A stretch of 64,000 nt of DNA, taken from positions 829,501 to 893,500 of the forward strand of contig JAQFVV010006272.1 in the NCBI GenBank assembly GCA_028023455.1, given 5' to 3'. The position numbers were made by a program, and so were the translations under genes. Under the pieces are notes generated by a model. That model was not told the origin of the DNA. It was given only the letters and a program-made list of their open reading frames with translations, and searched no databases. This document shows, one piece after another, positions 1 to 10,982 of this stretch (positions within the stretch are counted from its first letter, which is position 1; every line of letters begins with the position of its first letter). Source of the stretch: Epiperipatus broadwayi. Lineage: Eukaryota > Onychophora > Udeonychophora > Euonychophora > Peripatidae.

Positions 1-765
1 TCTTTTGTTCTTTTTTCCAATGTGCACCTCGATTCTCCTATATATTTACTACCACACCTACATGTCCATTTGTAAATAATACAATTTTTATTTATCAACA
101 GAGTTTTATCTTTTGAATTGTTTATTAATTTATTTAATGTAGGTGATGTATAAAATGCAATATCACATATTCCTTTATAAATTTTCTTAATGAAACTTGC
201 CTGTTCATTCAAAATATATGGTATTAATATCCATAGTTTTTTTATCAGAAGAATTAACATTATTATTAATATTTTTATATTTAGAAGTAAAATTTTTAAT
301 AGTATAATAAACACAATCATAATTGTATCCAACATTTAACAATTCATTATAATAAATTTCAATATTTTTAGTTTTATCTGATGCATATTTACAAAGGTTA
401 TCATTTCTAAATAAAAGGGATTTCAAACCTGCCATTTTATGTGACATTGGTACTTTTGATTCATATGGAATATATCCTCTTTTTGCTATTGGTTTAAGAG
501 TCATATAGTAATCCAGTTTATCTTTGTTTCTAGTTATCTTGAGATCTAAAAATTGAACACTCATTGAATTTTCATCTGTTTTAATCCTCTTTAAGCCCTT
601 TATATTATTTAATTCATTAAACAGATCATTAATAGCATTTGGCTTTCCACAAACAAAAACATCATCAACATATCGATTGTATAAAATAATCTCTCTCTGA
701 TAATTTTCTTTTTTTAAAATATTTTCTTCATAAGTGACGGTTATACATATATTTTTTATAAACTA
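1..765 (-). pseudogene. Penelope-like element, RT and GIY-YIG part, truncated and frameshifted
   Basis: Penelope-like retroelements copy themselves with a reverse transcriptase joined to a C-terminal GIY-YIG endonuclease. Read on the minus strand, the conceptual protein shows the catalytic YVDD motif (codons at 672-661) in the context LYNRYVDDVFVCG. The palm and thumb follow, with FLDLKITR and then YIPYESKVPMSHK, typical of this family. The frame from 564 to 205 then stops, but the reading continues in another frame from about 220. That frame leads to a WTCRC pair of cysteines and a YIG triplet (44-36) that mark the start of the GIY-YIG domain. The element runs off the window at position 1. 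Its 5' part is missing: an in-frame stop lies near 765 and no RT fingers are seen beyond it. At least one frameshift plus 5' truncation make it a dead copy. Family assignment is by motif recognition. Confidence 0.82.
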
Positions 766-1073
766 TTAAGTACTGTATTTTCAAATATTTATATATATAT
801 ATATAGTTGTATAATGTATATATTGTTTATTTTTTATATTGTTATGTCATATAGTCAATTCTTTGTAGTTATATTGGATATCTATATGAACATTTTATTC
901 TATTTTGCTGGTGTTTTATTTTATTATTTTATTTCAATTATGAAACACTAGATGGTGCTATATATGGAATAATTGGTTAATATTATAACAAATTATTTAT
1001 ATTTGTAAAGGGCACTAAACCATGTGCCAAAAAGCTTTTTATGTATAATTATTTTTAATAGATTTATATAGCT
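766..1073. other. AT-rich intergenic stretch
   Basis: No gene seen. It holds a short (TA)n run near 790 and AT-rich unique-looking sequence between the Penelope-like remnant and the first inverted-repeat element. Confidence 0.5.
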
Positions 1074-1570
1074 TTAGAGATAAGCTTTATATTGTATAAT
1101 TAGCAAAGTAACATGCAAATTCTCTATTAAACATCACATGATCACCATTTCTTGTGCTTGATTTTAACTGTTATTAAAACAGGCAAAACTTACTATACAT
1201 ACTGCTACACACAGCAAGCTAGAGTAATCAATTGATGCCAGAAGGCTTGTGCATAAAATCCCATCTAGTGCCTACTCATCCAATATCCCCAGACTAGTTT
1301 CTGGCTTGTGGTCTTTGATGAATAGACACTAGATGGTGATTTTATGCCCAAGCCTTCTGGCATCCACTGATTACTCTAGCTTACTGTGTTGGCAGTATGT
1401 ATAGTGAGTTTTGTCTGTTGTAATTACAAATTCTCTATTGTGATTTGTTCCTAATAAACAACCCAAATTTCTTCTCACCATCATTGCCATGATTATTACT
1501 ATTATGATTAAGTAGTTGAAAGCATTCTAGACATACTTTTCTAATTATGCAATATAAAGCTTATCTTTAA
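1074..1570. mobile_element. MITE-like element with about 30-bp terminal inverted repeats, carrying a nested insertion
   Basis: The 30 bases at 1074-1103 match the reverse complement of 1541-1570 at 28 of 30 positions, both containing the core AAGATAAGCTTTATATTG or a one-base variant of it. A second inverted-repeat element (1129-1426) lies between them with its own target duplication, so the outer element was about 200 bp before the nested insertion. No coding capacity. A non-autonomous DNA transposon is the simplest reading. No clean target duplication was found for the outer unit. Confidence 0.55.
1129..1426. mobile_element. Foldback element flanked by 13-bp direct repeat
   Basis: The element folds back on itself. 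The stretch at about 1181-1275 (GGCAAAACT, then AGCTAGAGTAATCA, then GCCAGAAGGCTTG) returns in reverse complement at about 1320-1420. It is flanked on both sides by CAAATTCTCTATT (1116-1128 and 1427-1439), a perfect 13-bp direct repeat taken as the target duplication. Shorter relatives lie at 50797-50920 and 63608-63770 and share the AAACATCACATGATCA edge. No open frame. The transposition mechanism is not evident from the sequence. Confidence 0.65.
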
Positions 1571-2458
1571 TGTGGTTGTAAATAAATTTTGTGTTATATT
1601 TTCCAAAATAAAGCTTGCTAAATTCTTGAAGTTATATAGTTGTTATATATGATTTTTTATTAGTTATTTTAATTATTATTAATCAGTGATGGGCAGGAAA
1701 AAGTGACTTTAAAAAATCAATGAAATCTTCTTTTATTGAAATTTAATTTTAAAACACAAATGGATAAATTAATCTCTGATAAGTCTATAAAATTCTACTT
1801 CAAAATATTACAATTACATTATAATTTTTAGAATATCTCAAAGGGTCCTAACATAACACCAATAATGACAGGCAGCACATTATTTAATTACTGTCATAAA
1901 GCATGTTTATCTTATTGACCACAATTTTCTTTGTTAACATTTTAGTGGAATATTATTAACTTCTATTTTTAAAAATAAAACATATATGAATAAAATCAAA
2001 TTGTATACAGTATTATTTTGGTTTCAAATAATTATAATACAGCTATTGTATAAAAATAATTCGAAATATTTAATAAACTATTCAAATTTCATATTTTTAT
2101 TGTTCCCAAATTTTTTCAAAGTAATCTTGCAAAAGCTATGGAAACCAGATTACAAAGATTAAAAACCATAGAGGAAAGCTAAATATGTGAAGATGGACTT
2201 TGATTTTTATTGAACTGTCTTGATCCTTCAGATTTTTAAGAAAGTAATATTCACTTGCTCACAGTTTTAACATTTTTAACAAAACCTATGGATTTATCAT
2301 TATAGATAACCATAAATGAAAAATCTAAAGTGACAATATTACCTTACTATTTCTGAAGTAAACAGACTCATTAGCTGTTGGACCTTATATGTGCTGCATT
2401 AATAAACTTTCATTTTGAAAGTTTTAGATTTTACAGTCTAATATTTATTTCAGTTATT
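1571..2458. other. AT-rich intergenic stretch
   Basis: No gene, RNA or recognisable repeat family identified in this interval. Confidence 0.5.
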
Positions 2459-2472
2459 TAAGCATATAAGTT

Positions 2473-3607
2473 GTAAATATTAATTCTTGTTAAGCACAAT
2501 GTCAGCACATAATATTTATAAAAAGCTATAACCTTAGTACATGTACCTTGTGTGCTTAATTTTATTACAAGAGAGACCTCTACAAATCTTAATGCAAGAT
2601 TTGACTTTATAAAGATAAAAGTGGCCTCTTATCTTCAACCTATTTTTCTAATTATATAGGAAAATCTAAAGCATTTTGATTTGGGAGCATGAAGCTAATA
2701 AAATTCTTCACTGATTAAGTCCACTATTTCTGTTACACATTAATGCTCATGAAATCTTTTGATTTACAAGGAGTCAATATTCAGATCTTAAATTTAGAAA
2801 TATTTTGAATTGATTTAAAGTTGTAAATATTAATTCTTGTTAAGTACAATGTCAGCATGTAATATTTATATAAGGCTATATATAGCCTTAGTACATGTGC
2901 CTTGTGTGCTTAATTTTATTACAAGGGGGATCTCTACAAATCTTAATACAAGATTTGACTTTATACAGATAAGAGTGACCTTCTATCTTCAACCTATTTT
3001 TCTAATTATATTGACAAATCTAAAGCATTTTGATTTGAGAGCATGAAGCTAATAAATTTTTCACTGATTAAGTCCACCATTTCTGTTACCCATTAATGTT
3101 TGTGAAATTTTCAATTTACGAGTCAATATTCAGATCTTAAATTTAGAAATATTTTGAATCAATTTAAAGTTGTAAATATTATTTTTTGTTAAGCATAATA
3201 TCAGCATGTAATATTTATATAAGACTATAACCTTAGTACATGAACCTTATATAAATATTACGTGCTGACATTGTGCATAACAAGAATTAATATTTACAAG
3301 TTTAAATTGATTCAAAATATTTCTAAATTTAATATCTGAATACTGACTCATTATAAATTGAAAGATTTCATGAATATTAACATGTAACAGAAATAGTAGA
3401 CTTAATCAGTGAAGAATTTATTAGCTTCACACTCCCAAATCAAAATGCTTTAGATTTGCCTATATAATTAGAAAAATCGGTTGAAGATAAGAGGCCACTC
3501 TTATCTTTATAAAGTCAAATCTTGCATTAAAATTTGTAGAGGTTTCTCCTGTAATAAGATTAAGCACACAAGGTGCATATACTAAGGTTATAGCCTTATA
3601 TAAATAT
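2473..3607. mobile_element. Composite repeat: three direct copies and one inverted copy of a roughly 350-bp unit
   Basis: A unit of about 350 bp, starting GTAAATATTAATTCTTGTTA, occurs at about 2471-2818 and 2820-3167. A third, cut-off copy runs from 3168 to about 3250, and an inverted full copy from about 3255 to 3607. The whole block is bracketed by TAAGCATATAAGTT at 2459-2472 and 3608-3621, a perfect 14-bp direct repeat that looks like a target duplication. A diverged relative of the unit is found near 11220-11580, sharing TTCACTGATTAAGTCCAC. No conserved frame spans the copies; the short frame at 2837-3046 is inside one copy and is not maintained in the others. Confidence 0.65.
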
Positions 3608-3621
3608 TAAGCATATAAGTT

Positions 3622-5825
3622 AAAATATGGCTTTATTAAATTTTTTCATGACTATACATGTGGCAATTCCAGAGGTAACCAGTCAAATCTATAAAATTTA
3701 CTTTTATATTAGATATATAGCAAATGTGTGTAAAACATTGTAAAATGTAAAATTATATTCTACAAAAATGTGTGTGGACAATTATTAATTATTACAGACA
3801 TTCATGTTAAAATTCTTAAGACAAGCTTCCAATGTTTGCCTTTTTGACATAATGCTTTGTGCATTAGCCTGCTAAATCTGAACTTATTTGAAAATATTTA
3901 AAGGTATAATTTTTTTTTCAGAAAGCTCAGAAATTTTCAAGTGATCTGATCATAAAAAGTCATCTATCTATTTAATATTGATTAATCAATGAATCATTAA
4001 TTATTATTCTTGGAATTTTCTTCAACATCCTTTTATGCAACAATCCAACTACAAAATATTTTATAATTTTTATCTGTAATCTTGGCTTCATTTTTTAATT
4101 TTTTAATTTTACTATTCTTACATTCCTTGGGTATCAGAAGTCTTGGATAATATAAGCCCATGTTGGAATGGAATTCTTCATCTGTAAAATTGCATTTTAA
4201 CATTAAAATTATAATCCTTTAAATAATTATAATCCCTTACATAATTTTTAAGTAGCATTTTATTGGGACTGCAATCAGACTGAAATGATTTGAAATGACA
4301 GGAATTTATTTATAATGTTTTAAGTAATTTTCAAAGTTAAAAATTGTTTAACAATATAAGATTTTAATTCTATTTGTAGTTCTAGATGCAAATAATTATT
4401 AATAACCTATGGAAAAAACATTCTCTAAGATAAATTATGCTGTAATGTTTGTAAAACAGGTGTTTGTTGCTAATATAATAACAGAAAAATACATCTATAC
4501 TTCATTTACTTAATTATTTTTTTTTGTAAAATTGCTAGAAATTTGTTTCTTAATAAGTATGTGATGTTTACATTTAGCTTTTCTTTGAACATATTTGCTT
4601 TTTACAGAAAATGTCAGATAAAATTTACTAACAACAAACAGGAAATGCGATCATCAATAACCTATTATTGTTTGTTTTTTTTTGTTTTTTCTGTAATTGA
4701 AAAGTTGTTTTTTAATATCTTTACCCTATTCAGGATCCATCTATTCCTATGCCTTAGTACAAACATTCTCCATATTTGAAAATTTTATTTTTAGAATTAA
4801 ACCTTTTTTCTATATCATATATTGATAATCTTTACATTATTTATTATAAATGTAAGCCCTCAAATAATAAACATTTTAAAGTTAATATTTGACCTTTACA
4901 AATTATGAAAATAGAATGAAAGATTACATGAATGAATTCTTTTTTAAATCCAAAAGAAATTTGGTTATTGTTAATAAAATAAATCATAAAAGTAAATATT
5001 AAATTTATTGTCATTAAAATTTTTTTTAAATGTTTATCAGTATTGGCAAAAAGCTATTCTATTTACCAAGTAAAAACTGTTTCAGTTTTCTTTTTAAAAA
5101 TAAATGTTTTCAAATAAAATTTCACTGTAATCATGTAGGTTTTTGGCTTAAAATAAAAATTTTACAAAAATATTGCATAAATAACCATGTAAATAAATTA
5201 CTGAAAATTACAATTTTTCATTTCAAAGATGACAATTTGAAATTTTTGCATGAGGTGAAACACTTCACCAATTGGAAATTATCATTTCTATTAAGATCAA
5301 CAGAAGTCAGGTCTGGTTACTTTGTTGTGCAAATTACATATTGTAATTTTATTAATGTCCTTCTGCTATAAAAATCTGATTTTTTTTCAACTAATAATTT
5401 TAAAATGATTTCTCTGTAAAATAAAAAAAAAAAAACCTTTTTTTTTTTTTTACAAACAAAAAATATTTTATAGAATCCAACTTTCCCTTTATACAGCAAT
5501 TTCATTAACATTGCCAAAACTGTAACTGACAAATTATTCTTCATTTTAAATATCATGAAATTTTCTTTCTTTACTTCAAATCACATTAAATCTAAGTATT
5601 AAGATGCTTTGATATTCTAATCAACTTTACTCATTCAAATTATAGAAGCAAATTTAAATTCATAGAACTGTCTATATAATTCATGGATTGATGAAATAGT
5701 TTTTTGAGTGGTATGAAATTATTTATTCCTTCATGGATGTAAATGATTTCTCATATATGTATATATACATTTAAATACCATGTACACGTCAAAATTATAG
5801 TTTTCATTTTATAATACCATATTTA
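3622..5825. other. AT-rich anonymous stretch
   Basis: Contains only short chance frames (for example 5030-5371) with AT-driven composition, poly-A/poly-T runs near 5430 and no recognised domain or repeat family. Confidence 0.5.
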
Positions 5826-6258
5826 ATGACTGAACAACAGGCTTATTACATACCTGCACAACATATTTCACTTGACCCACAACTCTTCACTCTATCTTAT
5901 ACCACTGATACCCTTAAACACATATATGTCAAAAAGATAAATAATCACCAATATAAGTATTTTATGCTAAACCAGCACCATCGGTTGGTCCAGATTATCA
6001 TCTCCACACATATATGCAATAAGTGCTCAGATATATATTAGGATAGCCAATCTTCATAGTTTAATGGACAGGCTTCACTCCACTCCACCCTCCAACTCTT
6101 CCAACCATCCATCTAGTTGAAAATCTGATGATGGAATGCTCAAATGCCACCCTGAGGTCAACATTCTCATCACACCCATGTTGACCATAAGTCACTCTGA
6201 TCCCTCATGTACAGGACATAATTCATTTAAATACATATACGAGGGATGGGCAAACATA
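5826..6258 (-). mobile_element. tRNA-like SINE family, near full-length copy
   Basis: Inverted copy of a repeat found about ten times in this window. Diagnostic stretches on this strand are the complements of ATATTGGTGATTATTTATC and of the TGAGTGCTGGTTTAGCAC region. The far part (6060-6250) matches the 5' half of the copy at 10480-10920. The B-box region is degraded here. The start overlaps a sequence, GAACAACAGGCTTATTA, that recurs at the start of the next copy, so the two look like a tandem pair. Confidence 0.6.
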
Positions 6259-6270
6259 TACTCTTACTAT

Positions 6271-6452
6271 TAATGACTAAACAACAGGCTTATTATATAC
6301 TGTATCAACATATGTAATATATAGGGTATATGAGCACAGACTTTCACTTCACCCACAACTCTCCACTCTATCTCATACCACTGATACACTTGAACACATA
6401 TTTGTCGAAAAGATAAATAATCACCAATATATGTATTTCGTGCTAAACTATA
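6271..6452 (-). mobile_element. tRNA-like SINE family, partial copy
   Basis: Carries the tRNA-like end and the AATAATCACCAATAT core, then stops at about 6452 in GTATTTCGTGCTAAAC. It starts with the same GAACAACAGGCTTATTA-type lead as the copy at 5826. The frame 6458-6270 is an artefact of this repeat. Confidence 0.6.
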
Positions 6453-8490
6453 TTTCATTATTTTGAAATACTATACAATTTTAATCTGCACAAACACAAT
6501 ATTTCTTTTATTTATTATGTGATTCTACTATTTCACTTTCCATGCTCTTTTTTGAATTACATCAACTGTATAATTTTATTATTTTATATATCCTATAACT
6601 GCATTTTCTCTCATTATTAACTCATTTAATGCTACTGTATATATTTAATAGCATATTAAATAATGCTCTTGAGATATACCTATAATCAAACAAATCTTGA
6701 TTTGCAGTTCATTTCTTCAAAATCTTGTTAATGAATTATCGGTTATTGTCAGTTTAATATTTCTCAAATCTATGCATGTAATCTGGGCATTTTACAGTGG
6801 ATGATTACTCGTAACTTAATAACAAACTTTCAGTGGAGCTTTATAAATTAAAAGATTTGATTGGTTATACATATGAAATATTCTCTCAAAAAAAACTTTT
6901 ATACATTATATAACATTGGATATTTAACAATTATAAGTTATTAATATAATTTTTAAATTACGGACATTAATTTTAATGTATCAAAAAAAAATTAATGTGA
7001 TCAAGATTGGAAAATAATTGTTACTTTTGCAATTTTGTTACATTAATATACGTATAATAATGTTCTGAGACACATCAAATATTAAAAAATTCAATATATC
7101 TTAACTGATTTAAAATTAACAATCTCTTTCATATAAACAAAAGATTTAAAAAAATCATTCCAACAACTAAAGACACAAACATGCCAAAATCTCTCGAGAC
7201 AAAAAAATTGTACCTCATAACGAAATTTATAGAAAAATAAATCAGCAGCATAGAATTAAAAACTATATTTTCTAAGGTTTTTTTCAGTTTTGGAGAACAG
7301 GGAGATGCTTAAATAGACTGTCAAATGCAAAGACTTCTTGCCAATTGAAACTGCTGTACTAAATTCAAATCCATAGTAACTTAATATTAACTATACTGCT
7401 TCATGAAAACTGATAAATTTTTTAAATTGCCTCCTTTACTGTTATGACAATTTTCAATGAAAGTTTTGCATATTCTGCATATTTTTATATACCTGAATAC
7501 GAAATGAAAAAAAGAATCAGAGTTTAAATCGATATGGTGTAATTAAAGTAAGAATATTTTTCAAAGGTAAAAAAGAAAATATAATTTCAATAAATTTGCT
7601 TTTCTTTTATGACTAATTTATTAATTAAATGAATCATTGTCACAGACTAACTAAAAACAAAACATGTCATCATTCTGTAAGCAAATTAATATACTTTTGT
7701 AAAACATGTAGCATTATTTTTGATTTCAGTCAATAAAAATTGTCATGTGAAAAAATGATGTGTATATATATAAACCAGCAATAAATAATTAAGAATTGAA
7801 TTAATTGAAAATAAAATTTGGTTAATTATTCACCATTAAATTTAGGTAATAAGAATGAAAGAGGCCACTGTTTGAAGGTATCATATATATAAATTTTCCA
7901 AAGAACTAATAAAAGTGACCACAAACAAGAAAATATCAAATTTACCAGTGAAACAAAGCTAAGCCAGCATTAGAAAAATGTAAATTATTGTTAATTTTAA
8001 TTGCATTGGTATTCTTCACTTATGCATATTGTAAAAGGTGCTTATTGCAAGCATTAGTTGAATTAATGTTTATTATCTGAAGATAGTGGTTAATGTAGAA
8101 TCTAAAAGATCTTATATCTTTCCTATTGTCTACCTGAGTTGATAACCTATCTACCAATAAAAAGTTGTGGATAAAATAAAATTTAGCAAAAGTACTAATA
8201 TAAAAATCATAGTAATAAAAAATTAAATTCATAAAGGATAATATTTAGCAAAGCTAGTAAAATAGAAGTATAACTATGGAAAAATTGCAATACTAGAAAG
8301 AAAAAACTCCAAATTAGAAAGATATCTTACAAAGGTAAAAGCTGTTTTAAACATTGCCAAAGATATACTTCTTAAAATTTAACCTTGCTCAAAAAAATTA
8401 AAAAAGGGTAATAGAAAGAAAATAGTAAAACTGGTAAGAATTTAATTTAGATTATATTTTTAAATTTTCAATATTAAAATGTTTCAGTAA
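6453..8490. other. AT-rich anonymous stretch
   Basis: No gene or known repeat recognised. Short frames such as 8232-8020 have no supporting features. Confidence 0.5.
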
Positions 8491-8585
8491 CTAGTTGGTG
8501 ATTTAGTGGTTAGCATAGCTGCCTTCCAAGCAGGTGGCTCGAGTTTGCTTCCCAGTCAATGGCATTTGAGATATGAAAAAAAAAA
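8491..8585 (+). mobile_element. tRNA-Gly(UCC)-derived retroposon
   Basis: The stretch from GTTGGTG (8494) through GTGGTTAGCATAGC and CTGCCTTCCAAGCAG follows the D-arm and anticodon arm of tRNA-Gly with anticodon TCC. The T-arm reads GAGTTTGCTTCC, a diverged B box. The acceptor stem no longer pairs well and the usual 5' GCG is missing. After a short tail comes a run of A (about 8577-8585). This makes it a tRNA-derived retroposon or short SINE rather than a working tRNA gene. A sister copy with the same T-arm variant lies at 28777-28880. Confidence 0.75.
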
Positions 8586-10300
8586 TGTGTTAAGTTTACC
8601 ATTATTATTATTTTTTTATTTCTTTTTAACATTGAGTAATATATTTTTTATATTTTTACATAATATACCAAATGATATGAATTTATTCTTTAAGAATCCA
8701 TCTCAAAAGTATTGTATATATATTTCATGTAATTTTATTCAGTGTGTGCATATGTCTTTAATGAGATTAAAAGGAGAGGAGTAAATAAGTTAGTAAACCC
8801 AGACAGATATATATAAATAAGCACAACATAGTAGTGATTTATGTATTTGTATCTGAATACAATGTGACTTTTACACTTAAATTTTTTTTTTACTTTTGGA
8901 GTTATTTTAAAATACAACAGTAGCAGTTATATCTATTTTTATTCCATTTTTAACCTGATTGCACTGCATACATTATTTGCATATGTACTAGAAAAAGGGT
9001 AACTTTTTAGAACAAATACTTCAGAAATAGTAAGAATAGGCAAATCAACCTTTCAAACATGGAGTTGGCATTGAAAATTATAAAATATTTTTCATTCATA
9101 ATAAATAAGTTGATTTGTGCTAGCCAGTATTATTTTTATAATCAGTCCAGAGGAATAAATAAGAGTGATTGATGCTGTAGAAATGTAATTAGTTCATCAG
9201 TATTACCTTATTCAGATCATACTTTGAATAAAATGATGGTGAGGAGGGTTCTAGAAATGTCTAGTGACTGATCAACATTATGCAATATCTTAATATTCAT
9301 AAAATGCCAGAGAAGATGTGATATTTCTGAGTAAATCACATATGATTTTAAATCCACATAAGATCTTGAATTAGAAGACAGACTTTGTCTAATTTCTATG
9401 CAAATTCAAGACAAAAAAAGCTACTGTGTCAATAATAATTAATACTTACTCTCCAGTTATTACATGAAAATATTCTTCCTTTTTTTTTCTCATGAAAATA
9501 TTTAATTTAATATATCACTCTCAAAAGAAAATGTCTTAACATTCACAGCATTTTAGAGAAGACATGATTCCTCTAAGTTCATAGACTTATAAAAAATATG
9601 TGAAGATAAATCCATATAAGACTTTGGGTAGTTCATATGAAGCCTTGGGTTAAAAATCTAAGATGAACCTCTTTTTGTTTTAAATAATCTCAAAATACAA
9701 AAACTATCTTTGGTTAATAGAGTAAGTATTTTAGGGGATATCAATAGGAATTAAAAAATTATCTAGTAACACCACTGATAACAAATTTCTCTAGTTATTA
9801 CATAAAAATATTCTATATATTCATTTAATTTTCATCATAATTAATCCAAAAATATATATAATTCATCACATATATACATCTGGGATGATGGATAGTTTTC
9901 ATATGATTGAGCTAAGATGAAAGATGCACTGAGATAATGAGATAAGTATAAAAATTGAGAATATATATGTATATTGTAATAAAATTGGTCAGATTTTTAC
10001 AGATCAATCATTGCTTAGTTAAATTGCAGATGAAGTGACATTTTCTTCATCACCATATATATAATAGCATATCTAGTAAAGAAGATATAATCAAATATAC
10101 AGATCATGAATCTTTTTTTCCACTACTAAAATCACTTTCAAATGTTCACATGTTCAGAGAGAAAGAGTTTCATAATATTAGATAGTAAGAATCAAGAAAT
10201 GTGAACTATAGGTTGAAAGATCAAAGGAAATTATTGGCTTTTTGTTATTTAAATAATATCTGATTAATTATTTGGGGGATGTAGGAAATTTATTATATGG
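8586..10300. other. AT-rich stretch with a diverged tandem duplication
   Basis: No gene. Two diverged copies of a roughly 270-300-bp segment are visible between about 9285 and 9860: CTTAATATTCATAAAATGCC versus CTTAACATTCACAGCATTTT, each followed by GAGAAGA, then by a GTTATTACAT motif and an AAATATTCT motif. The rest is anonymous. Confidence 0.4.
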
Positions 10301-10474
10301 GTGTAAGATTTGAAATACAGGCATTCTTCATACCTGGAGCTTAAATGTAAATATAGGGGATTTGAACATAGACTTTCAAGCATCCTGCAACTATCCATAC
10401 TAGTCTGTGTTCAAATCCTTTATCTTTACAATGAAGCTCCAGGTAGAAGAATGCCCATATTTCAAATCTTACAC
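10301..10474. repeat. Imperfect palindrome containing SINE-like B-box sequence
   Basis: The left arm (10301 to about 10375) begins GTGTAAGATTTGAAATA. Its reverse complement ends the right arm (about 10403-10474) in ATTTCAAATCTTACAC. Both arms carry a GGATTTGAACA-type motif, the complement of a Pol III B box, so the structure looks like two head-to-head tRNA-like ends. Confidence 0.6.
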
Positions 10475-10479
10475 ATTAA

Positions 10480-10920
10480 GCCCGCATCCTTCCCATCCCT
10501 CTTCTATGTATTTAAATGGATAAGGTCCTATACATGAGGAGTCAGAGTAACTTGAGGTCAACATGGACATAGCAATAATATTGGCATCAGCATGAGATTT
10601 GGCCTTTCCATTATCAGATTTTCAATGGTATGGATGGCTGAAGAGCTAGAGGTTGGAGTAGATTGAAGCCTGTCCATTAAAGTATAAGAATTTGCTATTT
10701 TAATATAAACTGAGCACCATTATATATATGTGTGGGAGATCATAATCTCGACCAACTGATGAATGCTAGTTCACACAAAATACATATATTGGTGATTATT
10801 TATCTTTTCTACATGTGTGTGGTCATGTGTATTCAGTGATATGAGATAGTATGTGGATAGTTGAAGGGTGCTTGAAATTCTGTGTTCAAATCCCCTATAT
10901 TTATATGGGTGTAATTGATC
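10480..10920 (+). mobile_element. tRNA-like SINE family, full-length plus-strand copy
   Basis: The best complete copy for defining the family. It starts near the CCATCCCTC-type edge, runs through TCAGATTTTCAATGG and GAGCACCATTATATATATG, then the ATATTGGTGATTATTTATC core. It ends with a tRNA-like segment: an A-box-like TATTCAGTGATATGAG (about 10836), and a good B box GTTCAAATCCC at 10884-10894, about 50 bp downstream. Unlike a standard SINE, the Pol III-like motifs sit at the 3' end of the conserved unit. Confidence 0.65.
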
Positions 10921-10982
10921 TTTATATACATTTGATTCGATATATGTATACTTCAGAGAATCCTTTATTAATGTAAATGTAA

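Noticed and set aside
2837-3046. 69-codon frame in the composite repeat
   Set aside because: Not conserved in the other copies of the same unit.
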